Origin: Nemertoderma westbladi
Taxonomy: Eukaryota; Xenacoelomorpha; Nemertodermatida; Nemertodermatidae
Length of the DNA: 64,000 bases
Assembly (NCBI GenBank): GCA_032718475.1
Contig: JAUCBJ010000270.1
Span: 1 to 64,000, forward strand
Direction: 5' to 3'
A program made the position numbers and the translations under genes. A model generated the notes under the pieces. That model saw only the letters and a list, made by a program, of their open reading frames with translations, was not told where the DNA came from and did no database searches. The number at the start of each line of letters is the position of its first letter. Position 1 is the stretch's first letter. Of the stretch, positions 54,622 to 64,000 are shown one piece after another.

Positions 54622-54666
54622 ATGTGGCGCTATCATGTACGAAAACAATGAGAGAATACCGCCCAG

Positions 54667-54888
54667 ATGGATAAGGAAGATGCGATTTGGGAGGCCATAT
54701 CAGCAAATGATGCGGACGCTAGTGACAACGCGGCTAGATTTGAGGATTTAATTACATTCCTCAGAGAAACGTATTTGAACATGGCGGCAGCCCAAAACCT
54801 GCAAACTCATTACCCCAAGGGCATCCATCCCAATCCATTATATTATGGTGTTACTGTGAGGACTGTCCACACCCTAACCAACAAGTAA
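54667..54888 (+). pseudogene. Accessory region, second piece (73 codons)
   Basis: It is in frame with the preceding ORF and short and mixed in composition. Its ATG is probably internal. It is followed by 280 bp with several stops, partly within a GGTTAGGTTAG repeat near 54960-54985, and then readable sequence again. Confidence 0.4.
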
Positions 54889-55167
54889 ACCATGATGACC
54901 ATGCACGATGGGGCCGACCGGTTAATCACCCCCATGAACGTTGCCCTAAACACAGTTAGGTAGGTTAGATGGGTTAGGTTAGGTTAGTATGGAGGATAAG
55001 AGCGCGATCTATTCAGCGTAGATGAACGAGCCTTAAAGAAAATGGAGCGTTTACCCATTGACGTCCTACAATTCTCAGTCCGACTTCCGGCTCCAAAAGT
55101 TCAACCATCTCCAGTGCTTCCCCAGGATTTCGGCCCTTTAGATGAAGATTACTCAGAATACTGAGAT

Positions 55168-55566
55168 ATGATCCTACCGGAACAGCTGTTCCCTCAAGAG
55201 GAACCAGTGATAACCCCCTTAGTTCCACCTGGACTCGGAAGAGGAGTTGGGACATCCCGAGCCGTGACGAAAGGTGAACTGTTGACACCAGGTGTAGTCA
55301 TACCCCCCCCCCCCCCCCACGATGAAACCACGCTGATAATGTCGTCTAGTTTAGCCGTTATCCATGCACATCTATCCACGACTCCATCCGGTACCTTGTT
55401 AACAGAACTCGCTTTGTTGGAGGCCAGGGACAACACTGCGTTCCAACCAGAAATTAATACATTGAGAGCTCGTATGCTGAAGGAGACCTACAATCCTTCT
55501 CAGATTTCCTCTCAAATCTCCAGGCTGAGGCAAGAGAGAAAGAATGATGTGAGGAAGAAGCGATAG
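55168..55566 (+). pseudogene. Accessory region, third piece (132 codons)
   Basis: It is in the same frame as the two preceding pieces. It is Pro-rich at first, with a run of 15 Cs (near 55304-55318) encoding prolines, then helical and charged (SQISRLRQERKND). The C run may have changed the reading frame. Confidence 0.45.
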
Positions 55567-55674
55567 CATTAGAGGATGCGGACCTCACCATCTACCGCCA
55601 ACCTTATGTCCAATCGTTGATGGAAGGTTTTCAACCTAAACGTTACGTTTATCCTTCCTTGCAGCACAAGGTCT

Positions 55675-56037
55675 TTGTGCATCTTCGGCAAGCGCGCTGA
55701 AACCACTTGTGCTATCACCGATGTTCCGATGCTAAAGACGCCTACCTTGGAACTGTTATGTGTAGATGGTGAATTAGTTCCCCCTTTTCGCACTCAAGCC
55801 GATGTAATTCGGCAAAGGGTCCACAGAATAAATGTAGCTCGTCGTCCTTTGCATTATCCCTTCTACAGAATTAAAGACCATCCTTGGTTTGTGATGCTTA
55901 AACAACACTACGTCATACAACCAGAACACCCTGGATGGGATATGCGATTCTTACCATTTGTGAACCCCTTGGACCTCATAGAAATGGAGGCTTTGCATCA
56001 ACATTTGGATTATTTGGTGAAATTAAACTCATATTAA
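55675..56037 (+). pseudogene. Accessory region, fourth piece (120 codons)
   Basis: Again frame 1. It includes YPFYRIKDHPWFVMLKQHYV, rich in aromatic residues and likely a folded domain. It ends at TAA 56035. Between 55566 and 55690 a neighbouring frame is open and reads better, so a frameshift pair lies here. Confidence 0.45.
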
Positions 56038-56089
56038 AAAACCTCATAACAAAGTAACAATAGAAGCCAGTTCACGTCCACCTTTTAAC

Positions 56090-57235
56090 TTGGAGACATT
56101 TATGGATTACCGTCGCCTCGTACACTGGAACTTAGATATAACTTTCCTGGAGGATGATTTGAAATATATCGAACCAAATGCAAATACTAATGAGATGCAT
56201 AGCTATGAATCCATAAGAATAGCACGTGGAGAACCTGGTTTGTTGGATACTCTATGGAAACCAGTAGAACTGACCACCGAAGTAGCTAATGCTGAACAGT
56301 TGCATACAGTCAATGCTATTCATAGCTACGGCGTTATTATTTATGACAATGAAGGCTCAGTGCCAGATCATGAGCTCGGTTCAACTCGGTTGATTCATAT
56401 CCGCGGCCTCACTGGAGCCACACACGTTTTTACGCGTACTTGTCGTGGTACCAACAGCGTTTTCCCAGCCTTGACCACCTATCAATGCCGTTCGAGACAT
56501 CAACAGTTTGTTAAAGCAGAGGCTTACGTCAACGACACAAATCGACACCCGGCCATGGGAATAGACGCAGCTTTATACCCACAACCCGTACTGGACATTC
56601 TCTTAGACAAATCCATTTATAAACAAGGTTCAGCCATATATCGGGATTTGACAGACGATTTCCCTATCATCCACGACATATTATATCCCTTTGTCGACAC
56701 CCAAGTCATCCTTCATTGGGCGCAATCCCACGGCTTCTTCCGGGTCATGTATCGACGTAAAGCTAACGATACATATAGCAGAGTTGACCGTACGTCCTCT
56801 GGCCACATCGCGTTTCAAGAGTATGGCTGGAATTTCAAAGGGACCGATCGCGAGACGTATTCCAAGGTTTATGGTGATTCATATTCGCCTTATTACTTTC
56901 AAGGATCATTCACCGCCCCTGGTGCTGAATATAGCTTCATGAGCGTCCCTTTGTGCCCCTCATTAGCGATATACTTCATATTCGAAAACCAATCGTTATC
57001 AGGATGGCTTGCGGATGTCTGTAGCCATACGTTGAGAGCACGCCCGTTGTTGTTGGGAACACAACTTGCCAAACTCAATGAACTTGGTAAATTCCTGAAC
57101 TTCGAATGCTGTCGGCGTTTCCTGACGCCCTTTGCCAACATTGACAGTCAGTTTCACGTGAAGTTACTGTCTCAGCAAGAGTTGCGTTGCTCCGCAGCGG
57201 ATGAGCTAGCCAGCGGCGGCTTTGCCATATTCTGA
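56090..57235 (+). CDS. Accessory region, longest open frame (381 codons), unknown protein
   Basis: This is the longest unbroken frame of the region. The first ATG downstream of 56090 may not be the real start. The protein is soluble in appearance, rich in His, Tyr and Arg, without signal peptide, membrane segment or coiled coil. I recognise no enzyme motif. It ends at TGA 57233, and the same frame reopens within 30 bp as the zinc-knuckle ORF, suggesting one gene. A capsid-like domain before a nucleocapsid would fit but is speculation. Confidence 0.5.
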   Translation: METFMDYRRLVHWNLDITFLEDDLKYIEPNANTNEMHSYESIRIARGEPGLLDTLWKPVELTTEVANAEQLHTVNAIHSYGVIIYDNEGSVPDHELGSTRLIHIRGLTGATHVFTRTCRGTNSVFPALTTYQCRSRHQQFVKAEAYVNDTNRHPAMGIDAALYPQPVLDILLDKSIYKQGSAIYRDLTDDFPIIHDILYPFVDTQVILHWAQSHGFFRVMYRRKANDTYSRVDRTSSGHIAFQEYGWNFKGTDRETYSKVYGDSYSPYYFQGSFTAPGAEYSFMSVPLCPSLAIYFIFENQSLSGWLADVCSHTLRARPLLLGTQLAKLNELGKFLNFECCRRFLTPFANIDSQFHVKLLSQQELRCSAADELASGGFAIF

Positions 57236-57262
57236 GATGTATGTATTTCCAATCTACATCAA

Positions 57263-57934
57263 TTGGTGATTGAGAGACCCATTATCAAACCTGGTTTCTT
57301 TGTTGGACAAATACAGACTGACGTTATGGACGCCCCTGACCAAGCGGAGGAACCAATCCATCGAGAAGCGACCTCAGTAGCTACTACTGTCATGCCCACC
57401 CCCGACAATGAGTTCGCCTTAATCGACTGGTATCGCTGGACCGAGCTGCTCACATTTCGAGGTTTCCATTGTGGTCTTCGCACACACAAGGCTCCCACCC
57501 AACCTGGAGTTCTTTGTGAGTGCCTCACCGATAGTCTATCGATCATCTATTGTCCTTACTGTCGCATTAACGACGATCACATCTTCTTCACCTGTCTAGC
57601 CTTTGCCACCCAGTGTGAGCGTTGCCAACTCAAGGGACACAGTAGTCCAAACTGCCCCTTTGGCCCCGACATCGAGGTAGAAGATAAAACAAGTGTCACC
57701 CGATATATTCGATCGTTGGAAGGATGCACAGATCTCAACGTGATCACCACGTCCCGATACGCCGCAGCAGAAGCTCACCTCGGAGTAGAGGCGGTTGCCC
57801 CCTTCACCTGCGCAACATATGTTCGGCTTGCTTGGCTACCGAGTTACGAGCTCCTCAACCGTGTAGCTTCCTTCCTTCCTTCGCGAGATACACCCAGAGC
57901 GCGCGACGTCCCACGATATAATAAAGTTTATTAG
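57263..57934 (+). CDS. Accessory region, zinc-knuckle ORF (223 codons)
   Basis: Same frame as the 381-codon ORF. At about residues 100-140 it contains CPYCRINDDHIFFTC (C-x2-C-x5-H-x4-C) and CERCQLKGHSSPNC, an exact C-x2-C-x4-H-x4-C zinc knuckle. The pair resembles the nucleocapsid arrangement of BEL gag proteins (CSRCGVKDHQIFKC in BEL-1). This suggests binding of single-stranded nucleic acid. After about 57900 the reading continues in another frame to TGA 58170-58172. Confidence 0.55.
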   Translation: MVIERPIIKPGFFVGQIQTDVMDAPDQAEEPIHREATSVATTVMPTPDNEFALIDWYRWTELLTFRGFHCGLRTHKAPTQPGVLCECLTDSLSIIYCPYCRINDDHIFFTCLAFATQCERCQLKGHSSPNCPFGPDIEVEDKTSVTRYIRSLEGCTDLNVITTSRYAAAEAHLGVEAVAPFTCATYVRLAWLPSYELLNRVASFLPSRDTPRARDVPRYNKVY

Positions 57935-58349
57935 TGACTCTACATTTTATGGTCCACAGTTCCTGGAAGGACATCCCGAGCTGCTCCCACAGCATCGAGT
58001 TTTTAGCGAACACGTTCAACGTGAAAGACCAGTTCTCCACACTGTGCCTCCGAGAATTTTCCTCGGCAAGCAACAACCGTTTGGTGTCGTTACCCAAACC
58101 GTCCCCTCCGGACCAGTGCAGGCTGCTATGCGGAAGCGCTTAGCTGCTCCTCCGGAATTAGAGATCCGTTGACCAGCTGTCGACTCAGGCGCAGCGGACC
58201 TGCGGCTGCAGCTTGCCAGGTCGTCTTATTAGGTCATGCTTCCATTAACATTGCAAGTCATTTATTCAGTCTTATAGCATTTATGTGCAATATGTCATTC
58301 GCAAAGTATGTGTCTGTGACTGTAGTTGCCGGATATCTGCTGCTTGTAG

Positions 58350-58485
58350 CACGCTGGCATAGTATTCTTATTGCATGCACGCTGCATTGGGTAGGCCAAT
58401 TGTGGATTGCGTGGTGGTGGCTAAAGTCCAAAAGTATTTTTTTGCAATCTCAATGTGCAACTTCAATGTAGCAGGTCGATTATGA
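58350..58485 (+). mobile_element. LINE 3' UTR fragment
   Basis: CACGCTGCATTGGG..GCCAATTGTGGATTGC and GTGCAACTTCAATGTAGCAG match 20575-20680 and belong to the same LINE family. It is in plus orientation. Confidence 0.75.
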
Positions 58486-58507
58486 TTTAATAGTGTAGTG
58501 TGAGATA

Positions 58508-58700
58508 TTATCTAATTGTGGCCGTCCTTATTGCGAAATCCAATACAATTTTACGAATTGTGCCAATTTGGAATGGTGCCAATGTGTAATCTTCCAGTAC
58601 GCCAACCAAGATTGATAAGAACTCAGATTCACCATTTGGTGAGAGCACCTGAGCATCTGTGTTACAATATAATAATCCAATGGTAGCAATGATTACTTCT
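58508..58700 (-). pseudogene. LINE reverse transcriptase fragment
   Basis: On the minus strand IPEVIIATI and, further on, GVLEDYTLAPF correspond to IPDEIIAAI and GVLQGDTLAPF of the LINE RT at 63.5 kb. It is short, diverged and inactive. Confidence 0.65.
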
Positions 58701-58762
58701 GGTATTCTATAAGCTCTATTTTGTAGCATTATGTCTCTTTGGATATAGCATCGAATAAGCAT

Positions 58763-59641
58763 GTTTATAATTTTCGCTTGGCTTAATACAAATTTGACTC
58801 CTTAAAATGAGAGGGTGTGGGAGGAGGGGTGGTGGGGCTCTTAAATGCAACAGGGGCAGCGTATTTAAATGAACTAGAACTGATTTTAAGTAATATCGTG
58901 TGTCCGACAATCTATATAGTTGTTGTGTTCTTGTCTAGTTGAAGTCAAGGTTCAGCATTTCTAAAATTTACGAAGGGTTCGAGACCATTGAGGCAAATAT
59001 ACTCATTGCTGAAGGTTACCGGCAGCCAACGAAGAACGCGTAATTTTGGCTTTATGTGAGAAGAAATAGGTTGACAGGATATGCCGCGAACGCAACTACA
59101 GTATCTACAGTAGTACGAGTATCGGTCTGTGAAACACAGTGGGTAGCAACCAACACGGAAGGATTGTGATATATTGAACCGGCCATGATCGAAGTTAAAA
59201 CACAACTTTATGTTATTACAATTTTCTCTAATTTCATAATTTAACTAACTATTTACAAATATACTGTAGTGTGTATCTACTACTAGTGTGTACTGTACGT
59301 ATTGTACAGAATGTATGTACAATGTAGCCAAAATGGACATAATTTATGAGCGAAATCAAACTATACTTCCCTACTTAGAAGGGACCTAAAGCGACAAACC
59401 CGTACCAGCTGGATCCATATTAATGGATCCATATTTATCTACTATGGTTACGCTTATTTAATATTCCAGAATTCAAATCTATAATTAAGCGAAATGCGCA
59501 AAACCTTTTTTATTACTTTTTAGCGAAATTATTTATTTAAAGCCGATCAGGAAATAACTACATGTAACCCGTCGATATTTTTATTATAAAAGTTACGTCT
59601 GTGTTGGAAACTAATTTAATAATATTGGTTCTAGTTTGACT
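58763..59641 (+). other. Non-coding stretch upstream of the second host-like exon
   Basis: I see no gene or clear repeat apart from duplicated GGATCCATATTAATGGATCC-type palindromic sequence near 59409-59432. It may contain the promoter of the following gene. Confidence 0.4.
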
Positions 59642-60039
59642 ATGGCAGATCCCAGGTCCCAGGAAAGTAGTGTCGGAAATAATTCATCTTCAAAGCCAAC
59701 TCCAAAAAATAAACCCGGAGTAACAGTTAAAGGCGAAAAAAAACCCGGTATAACCGTTAAGAAAGGGTATGATATGACACACCTCGAGGTCTGGAAACGT
59801 TTTATCGAAAAAAACGGAGTGCTTGTTGTTTGCGGTATAGTGTTGGGCATCGTGACGATAACAGGTGCCGTTGTGTGGAATATAGAGATTTCGCAGCATG
59901 CAAAGTCCATATGGTATGCCGTCCTGATCTGTGTTGAAAATCTCGGAACGGCGGTTCTATTCATAAAAAACAGCTCCCATGCAAAAAAAGATGCAAAAAA
60001 TGAGGAAACGCGTACGGAAGAAAAAGAAAGTGAATTCAG
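59642..60039 (+). CDS. Host-like gene, coding exon 1: membrane protein with two segments visible
   Basis: ATG 59642 opens 132 full codons. Residues 1-57 are hydrophilic and contain a repeated KPG[VI]TVK motif; hydrophobic segments lie at about 60-81 and 89-108, and a charged Lys/Glu tail follows. The frame ends at AATTCAG|GTAGGC, a good splice donor at 60040, in phase 2. Layout (soluble N-terminus, two segments, phase-2 donor after Phe) is the same as exon 1 at 9279-9619, with similar spacing. The two could be distant paralogues. The next exon is not identified in the window. Confidence 0.6.
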
Positions 60040-60241
60040 GTAGGCCTTAGTTTACTAAGTCAAAAGTTATTTTTATTCTAGCTAGTTTTTCCTACTTTTA
60101 TTTTTTAAATTTTTTAAGATGCTCTCTAGAATAACTACTTTTTGTTCTAAAACGTTTTAAAAATTTAAAATTTCACTATATATGACAATGATTTATACAC
60201 CGTCACCCTTAAAATAATAACCTTTTGTAGCAAGTAGGAGT

Positions 60242-60267
60242 CCCCCCCCCCCCCCCCCCCCCCCCCC
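60242..60267 (+). repeat. Homopolymer run of about 26 C
   Basis: It is an uninterrupted C run in the putative intron. Similar G or C runs occur at about 13920, 18710, 21200, 44415, 45189 and 55304. Confidence 0.95.
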
Positions 60268-62038
60268 ACCTAATTTATTCACCATTTAAATATTAAATGC
60301 TGCGAAATTTCGTATGATGATAATTCGACAACTTTACTTACTGCTGGCCTTGTCTGATTTTTCAATTTTTGAAAATATTTATCTGTTAACACACATCTGT
60401 TACCAACACCCAATCACTTCCGTCGTCGCCTAAGTTTTTCGTATATTGAATGTAGGCTAATCTGCATTAATATGTTATGGGGGTACTAGTGTGTTATACA
60501 GTAGGTACAACCAAATCACTCATTTTTACAACATGTAATCATAAATCTTAGGGCACTGGTTCGATATGGGTCACCCATTTTTTTTATATAAATATAAATC
60601 ATTTATAGGTACTTTATAAGAGTTTTTGCACATTAATAAATATAATTAATATATATATTATATATTATAATATATACATATATATATATATATATATATG
60701 GATAACATGTCCCTGAGCCTTCACTTATGCGTCATGTTCGAAATTGCTATAACACTAAATTACGCAACATAACATTATCAACTACAATGGAATTACAATA
60801 TTAACTTATATTATCTACCCATTTGTTTTTGTTATATCGAATTTCACCCAATAGAAAAAAATATATATTTTGCATGTTATATTTTCAAAATTATTTATAT
60901 AACATATAACCAAAGGGAAGTAGTGGCTTTTCTGGACCACAAAATATGTATATCCAATGTCCCTATAGAGCCAAAAATATATATAATTTTTTAAAAGACA
61001 AATCTTGCAATTTCAGATATTGGAATCAAATATTAATAGATAGATCTAAAATATGTGATAAATTTTGTTTCTGGAACGTAAAATATTTTTCTAATATATA
61101 TTTCGTTATCATGACAAACATAGCAGTACACCACATATTTCGTAGCATTTGGGCAACTTTCTAGGATTATCAAGAATAATGGATTTTCACGACAACATAA
61201 TTTCATTTTCTGCGCTTGAAATTACTTCAATGTTTGTCATTTTTGCCATACCAACTATATTCGAAATTTAAAGTTGTTATTTTGATGTTTCAGCTTTTCA
61301 AAAAATATAAATTTACTAAAATTTGTATTTTCGATTTTTCGAACAAAAAAGTGGCTTTTTAGGGACACGATTATATATATGATTTTTGAGTAGACAAAGA
61401 CAGTGTTTAATAATATTTAAGTTTGATATTTTCGAATATCACGATTTATAAACCTGAATAGTGTATGGCTGCGCATTGCAACACATCACAATTGTATTGA
61501 ACAGTGCAGCAAAAGTGGGGTAATTCGGGTTTCACTAAAATTCGGATTTTTTTGCTTGAAACTTCAATGCTTCTCTTTTTTCCCATACTTACTATCTGTG
61601 CTTAGAGTTGTTATATTGAACAATCAGTTTCCAAAAAAATACATTTTTCTAACCCTCTAAACCAGAATATGCATTATATAACCCTTTCGCACCTATGACG
61701 CAGGCGTATGCATCATGGGTCACAGACTGACAGACAGACAGACTAGATTTATGAAAACATGAAAACTGACATCAGAAATGAAATCAGTGGCTTGTCTTTT
61801 TTTACTCTAAATGCCTGAAACTGCGTACTGACTACTGCAGAAGGAAATTGTTGAGCAACAATCTTCTCATTGCAGCCTCTCGCGACAAATGCAGAACCAT
61901 ACTCTATGAGGCTAGAAAACAGATCTGTATGTAAACTACAATTCCTGCGCAAGCGTATAACTACGCCATAGGTTTTGAATCTGTGAACGAGGATGTGCAA
62001 TTCAAGGACACAAATACTGATATATTAACTTAAAAGTA
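60268..62038 (+). other. A/T-rich stretch without clear genes
   Basis: It holds a TA/TATA microsatellite (about 60640-60700) and a repeated non-coding motif (GTGGCTTTTCTGGACCAC near 60925, GTGGCTTTTTAGGGACAC near 61351). If the preceding exon is real, at least part of this is intron. Confidence 0.45.
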
Positions 62039-62545
62039 AACACAAGAGTTCCTTCAGTTGATAACTGCATGGGTTTAGCGGCAGTTGAGGAAACTCTGGA
62101 ACAATACAGAACAATTGATGGAGAAGGTGACCCACCTAATGAATGTATATTGGAAGCTCTTAAAATTTGCCTTGAAAGCAATAATTGTGCTTTCAATGGC
62201 AAACACTTCACCCAGTCTGGGGGTTCAGCTATGGGACCCTCTTATTCTTGTACCTACACTGATATATGGGGAGCCAAATTCATTGACACGGCAGTGTCTT
62301 CCTTCAATAACAGTCCACAAGAATACAAAAGATACCGAGACGACATTATTTCCTTTGGAATTAATTTTTCGGAAGATGTTGTTACAAATTTAGTCACACA
62401 TTTAAATGAGACAGTACTTCCCGGAAAGATAGTATTTAAGATAGAACAATTTGGTAAAGAAGTACATTTTCTGGATTTAACTATTTTTATTGATGACAGT
62501 GGATACATCCAAACTAAAAATTATCACAATCCTATGGACGTTGTT
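62039..62545 (+). pseudogene. Penelope-like retroelement reverse transcriptase fragment
   Basis: The translated segment shows FNGKHFTQSGGSAMGPSYSC, YKRYRDDIISFG (the catalytic DD) and KEVHFLDLTIFIDDSGYIQT, in the order and spacing seen in Penelope-like RTs. These elements lack LTR-type pol organisation and often carry a GIY-YIG endonuclease, not seen here. The coding stops abruptly near 62545, where the LINE tail begins. It is 5'-truncated too. Confidence 0.82.
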
Positions 62546-62605
62546 TGCTTTGCTTTGATACTACTACTACTACTATGATCGGCATGCTGCATTGCAGCTG
62601 CATTT

Positions 62606-63224
62606 TTAAGAATGCTGCGCCGGCTTATCGTCAAAATTGCACCGCCACAACTCTCTATCACCCATGACATTTGCTAGATCATCCGCATCTTCAAGTCCAG
62701 TGTCCTTTAAGATGCGTCTCAAGAAAGTCATGGGCTGTCCACCATGCTTATTCACTCCATGAGGCTGCCAAAGTACAAGATTATGCACTGGCTGGTCCTC
62801 ACGGCGAAAGCAATGTCCTGCAAAGCGGAGGCGATTTTGTTGTAGTGTCAAGCTTTCAGGGAACCAATGAGACGCCTCCAATGTTATATAGTGTCTGGTT
62901 GGAGATGTGTGCATTGTACTTGACACAATGAACCCGGCGTAGCATTCTTGTGAAAGTGCCATCCAGAGATTTGGTGTCCTCAGCAGTTAGAGCCCAGCAT
63001 GGACTCCCATAGAGGAGTACTGGAACTACTGCTGCTCTAAATAATCGGACCTTAAGTTTCCGATTAATTCTCGGTGACTTCCAAATCCTGGAAAGCCTAT
63101 TCAAGGCTGCCCATGCCTTTCCCTTACGTATTCGAAGGTCCTCACCTGACTTCCGGATCCATGATCCCAGGTAACAGAAGTCATCCACATGCTCAAGCAT
63201 ACCATCTTTTGAGCTTATGCTCAT
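62606..63224 (-). pseudogene. LINE ORF2 C-terminal region, frameshifted
   Basis: 63224 down to 62856 reads DDFCYLGSWIRKSGEDLRIR and VPVLLYGSPCWALTAED, the connection after the RT. After a frameshift near 62870, 62962 down to 62606 reads RFAGHCFRREDQPVHNLVLW and LANVMGDRELWR. A TGA-type break near 63240 separates it from the RT half. Confidence 0.88.
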
Positions 63225-63393
63225 CCGATCAGAGACTTACTGAGGACTTTCAAAGTTAACTGTCAAAATTTTGGTCTTTCTGGAGTTAATAAAAAGACCA
63301 ACACTAGAAGCAGCATGTTCTAATGAGCTGAGGAGCCGTTGGGCTCCCTCTAGCGATTCTGAGAGTACTCCTAAGTCATCAGCAAAGTCTAGA

Positions 63394-63981
63394 TCAGTTG
63401 GCAGGATTTCCTCGATTTCTGGAGCCAGTAGGTGGAGTTATCATCACCCCATCATCATTATGATGATCTAAGGACATGCGTAGAACATAGTCAACAACAA
63501 TTATGAACAAGAATGGTGCAAGTGTGTCTCCCTGGAGGACACCCCATAACACTTCAAATGGTTCTGTGTCACCGTTAACAGTAGACACAAATGTTGTCGA
63601 ACCATCGTATACTGATCTGATTGCTGCAATAATTTCATCAGGAATCCCATATAATGAAAGTATGCTGAACATACGTGAGCGAGAGACTGAATCAAAGGCC
63701 TTGAAGAAGTCAACAAAGATAACAGCCAGATGCCTGTCTTTCTTTTTTGATAACTCTTCAATTATCGTTCTAAGTGCCAAAATGGGCTCCATGGTCCCAC
63801 GACCTTTACGGAACCCATTCTGATTTCCACGGAGCAGTCTCTCAATGGGATCCCTGATGCGATTTAATAGAATCCTATTGTATAGCTTTGCAGCAATCGA
63901 GATCAATGAGATTCCCCGAAAAGAACCATAGAGTGTAAGGTTGCCCTTCTTGGGAACTGGCACCAACTTATTTGTTTTCAT
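63394..63981 (-). pseudogene. LINE ORF2 reverse transcriptase, N-terminal half
   Basis: It has NGFRKGRGTMEPILALR, LAVIFVDFFKAFDSV and GVLQGDTLAPFLFIIVVDYV, standard LINE RT blocks. The catalytic FADD motif (DLDFADDLGVL) lies near 63385 in a shifted frame, so a frameshift interrupts the palm around 63400. Confidence 0.9.
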
Positions 63982-64000
63982 TTCTTGTGGGACTCTTGCT

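Larger units (their letters stand above)
54328..58172 (+). pseudogene. BEL-3 post-pol accessory coding region, broken (about 1280 codons overall)
   Basis: Open frames follow each other in the same direction with coding-like composition: frame 1 from 54328 to 56037, with a detour in frame 0 near 55540-55690; frame 2 from 56090 to 57934; frame 0 from about 57900 to 58172. Stops and frameshifts separate them. Gaps between the listed ORFs remain readable in the same frame apart from single stops, which suggests one or two long ancestral genes. I recognise no family. Zinc-knuckle-like motifs near the end point to nucleic-acid binding. No signal peptide or membrane segment is seen, so it is unlike an envelope gene. 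Confidence 0.6.
62565..64000 (-). mobile_element. LINE (non-LTR retrotransposon), 3' part, entering from the right edge
   Basis: The element reads on the minus strand. Its 3' end has a TAGTAGTAGTAGTAG tail (about 62565-62577), directly joined to Penelope-like sequence. ORF2 is broken: RT from 63981 to 63394, then further pieces to 62606. Same family as the fragments at 20.3 and 58.4 kb. Its 5' part lies beyond the window. Confidence 0.9.

Noticed and set aside
54950-54990. GGTTAGGTTAG string as telomeric repeat
   Set aside because: Only a few imperfect units, inside a broken coding region; not an interstitial telomere of note.
58169-58471. Hydrophobic 100-codon ORF
   Set aside because: Most of it overlaps LINE 3' UTR sequence shared with 20.5 kb, so it is a chance frame.
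60946-61164. ORF preceded by TTGCAATTTCAG in phase 2, considered as exon 2 of the host-like gene at 59642
   Set aside because: The translation is not hydrophobic enough for membrane segments, does not resemble exon 2 at 19685, and lies in A/T-rich repetitive DNA.

Overview
The window is eukaryotic (metazoan) genomic DNA, about 40% GC by eye, dominated by nested transposable elements. BEL/Pao and Ty3/gypsy-like LTR elements, a Penelope-like element, non-LTR (LINE) fragments, hAT-like and piggyBac-like terminal inverted repeats, a 40-bp satellite and spliced protein-coding exons fit an invertebrate or other aquatic animal with a transposon-rich genome. I cannot name the species. Real host genes occupy little of the sequence.

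Region by region. 1-6090: gag-pol of a BEL/Pao element (BEL-1) that runs in from beyond the left edge, followed by a long A/T-rich post-pol region and the start of its 3' LTR near 7912. 8935-9114: a 38-bp tandem repeat. 9279-9619 and 19685-19871: two exons of a small host gene predicted to encode a 175-residue protein with four membrane segments. Its 10-kb intron holds a 3.4-kb satellite of 40-bp units (9686-13100) and an hAT-like element (13906-19213, 8-bp target duplication GTAGTAAT), which itself carries a gypsy-like LTR element (14325-18949, 5-bp target duplication ATTGT). 20340-20690: a LINE 3' fragment.

21187-44480: a 23.3-kb block bounded by inverted repeats that begin CCYTATTACCACT, each abutting TTAA, the signature of a piggyBac-type insertion. 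It contains two long-terminal-repeat elements, one inside the other, both on the minus strand. The outer one (BEL-4) has ~1.64-kb LTRs and a single gag-like ORF (39568-41640) but no pol. Its left LTR was split by a 15.8-kb BEL element (BEL-2, 22303-38134) with two 1216-bp LTRs, target duplication GCAGT and an intact 2695-codon gag-pol.

47070-52742: a decayed plus-strand BEL element (BEL-3) with many stops, at least two frameshifts and a large deletion that removed the capsid, zinc-knuckle and protease parts. About 1.6 kb after its pol comes a broken coding region (54328-58172) that ends in zinc-knuckle-like motifs. BEL-2 has shortened, related remnants at the same distance after its own pol (24906 down to 23597, minus strand). 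This shared post-pol block is the best candidate here for an undescribed component: a second, gag-like or nucleic-acid-binding gene in the position where other LTR elements carry env.

58.2-64 kb: LINE fragments in both orientations, a second host-like exon (59642-60039) that resembles exon 1 of the first host gene in layout and splice phase, A/T-rich DNA, a Penelope-like reverse transcriptase fragment (62039-62545) and a LINE of the same family as the 20.3-kb fragment entering from the right edge on the minus strand. All functional calls rest on motifs read by eye. No database search was possible.
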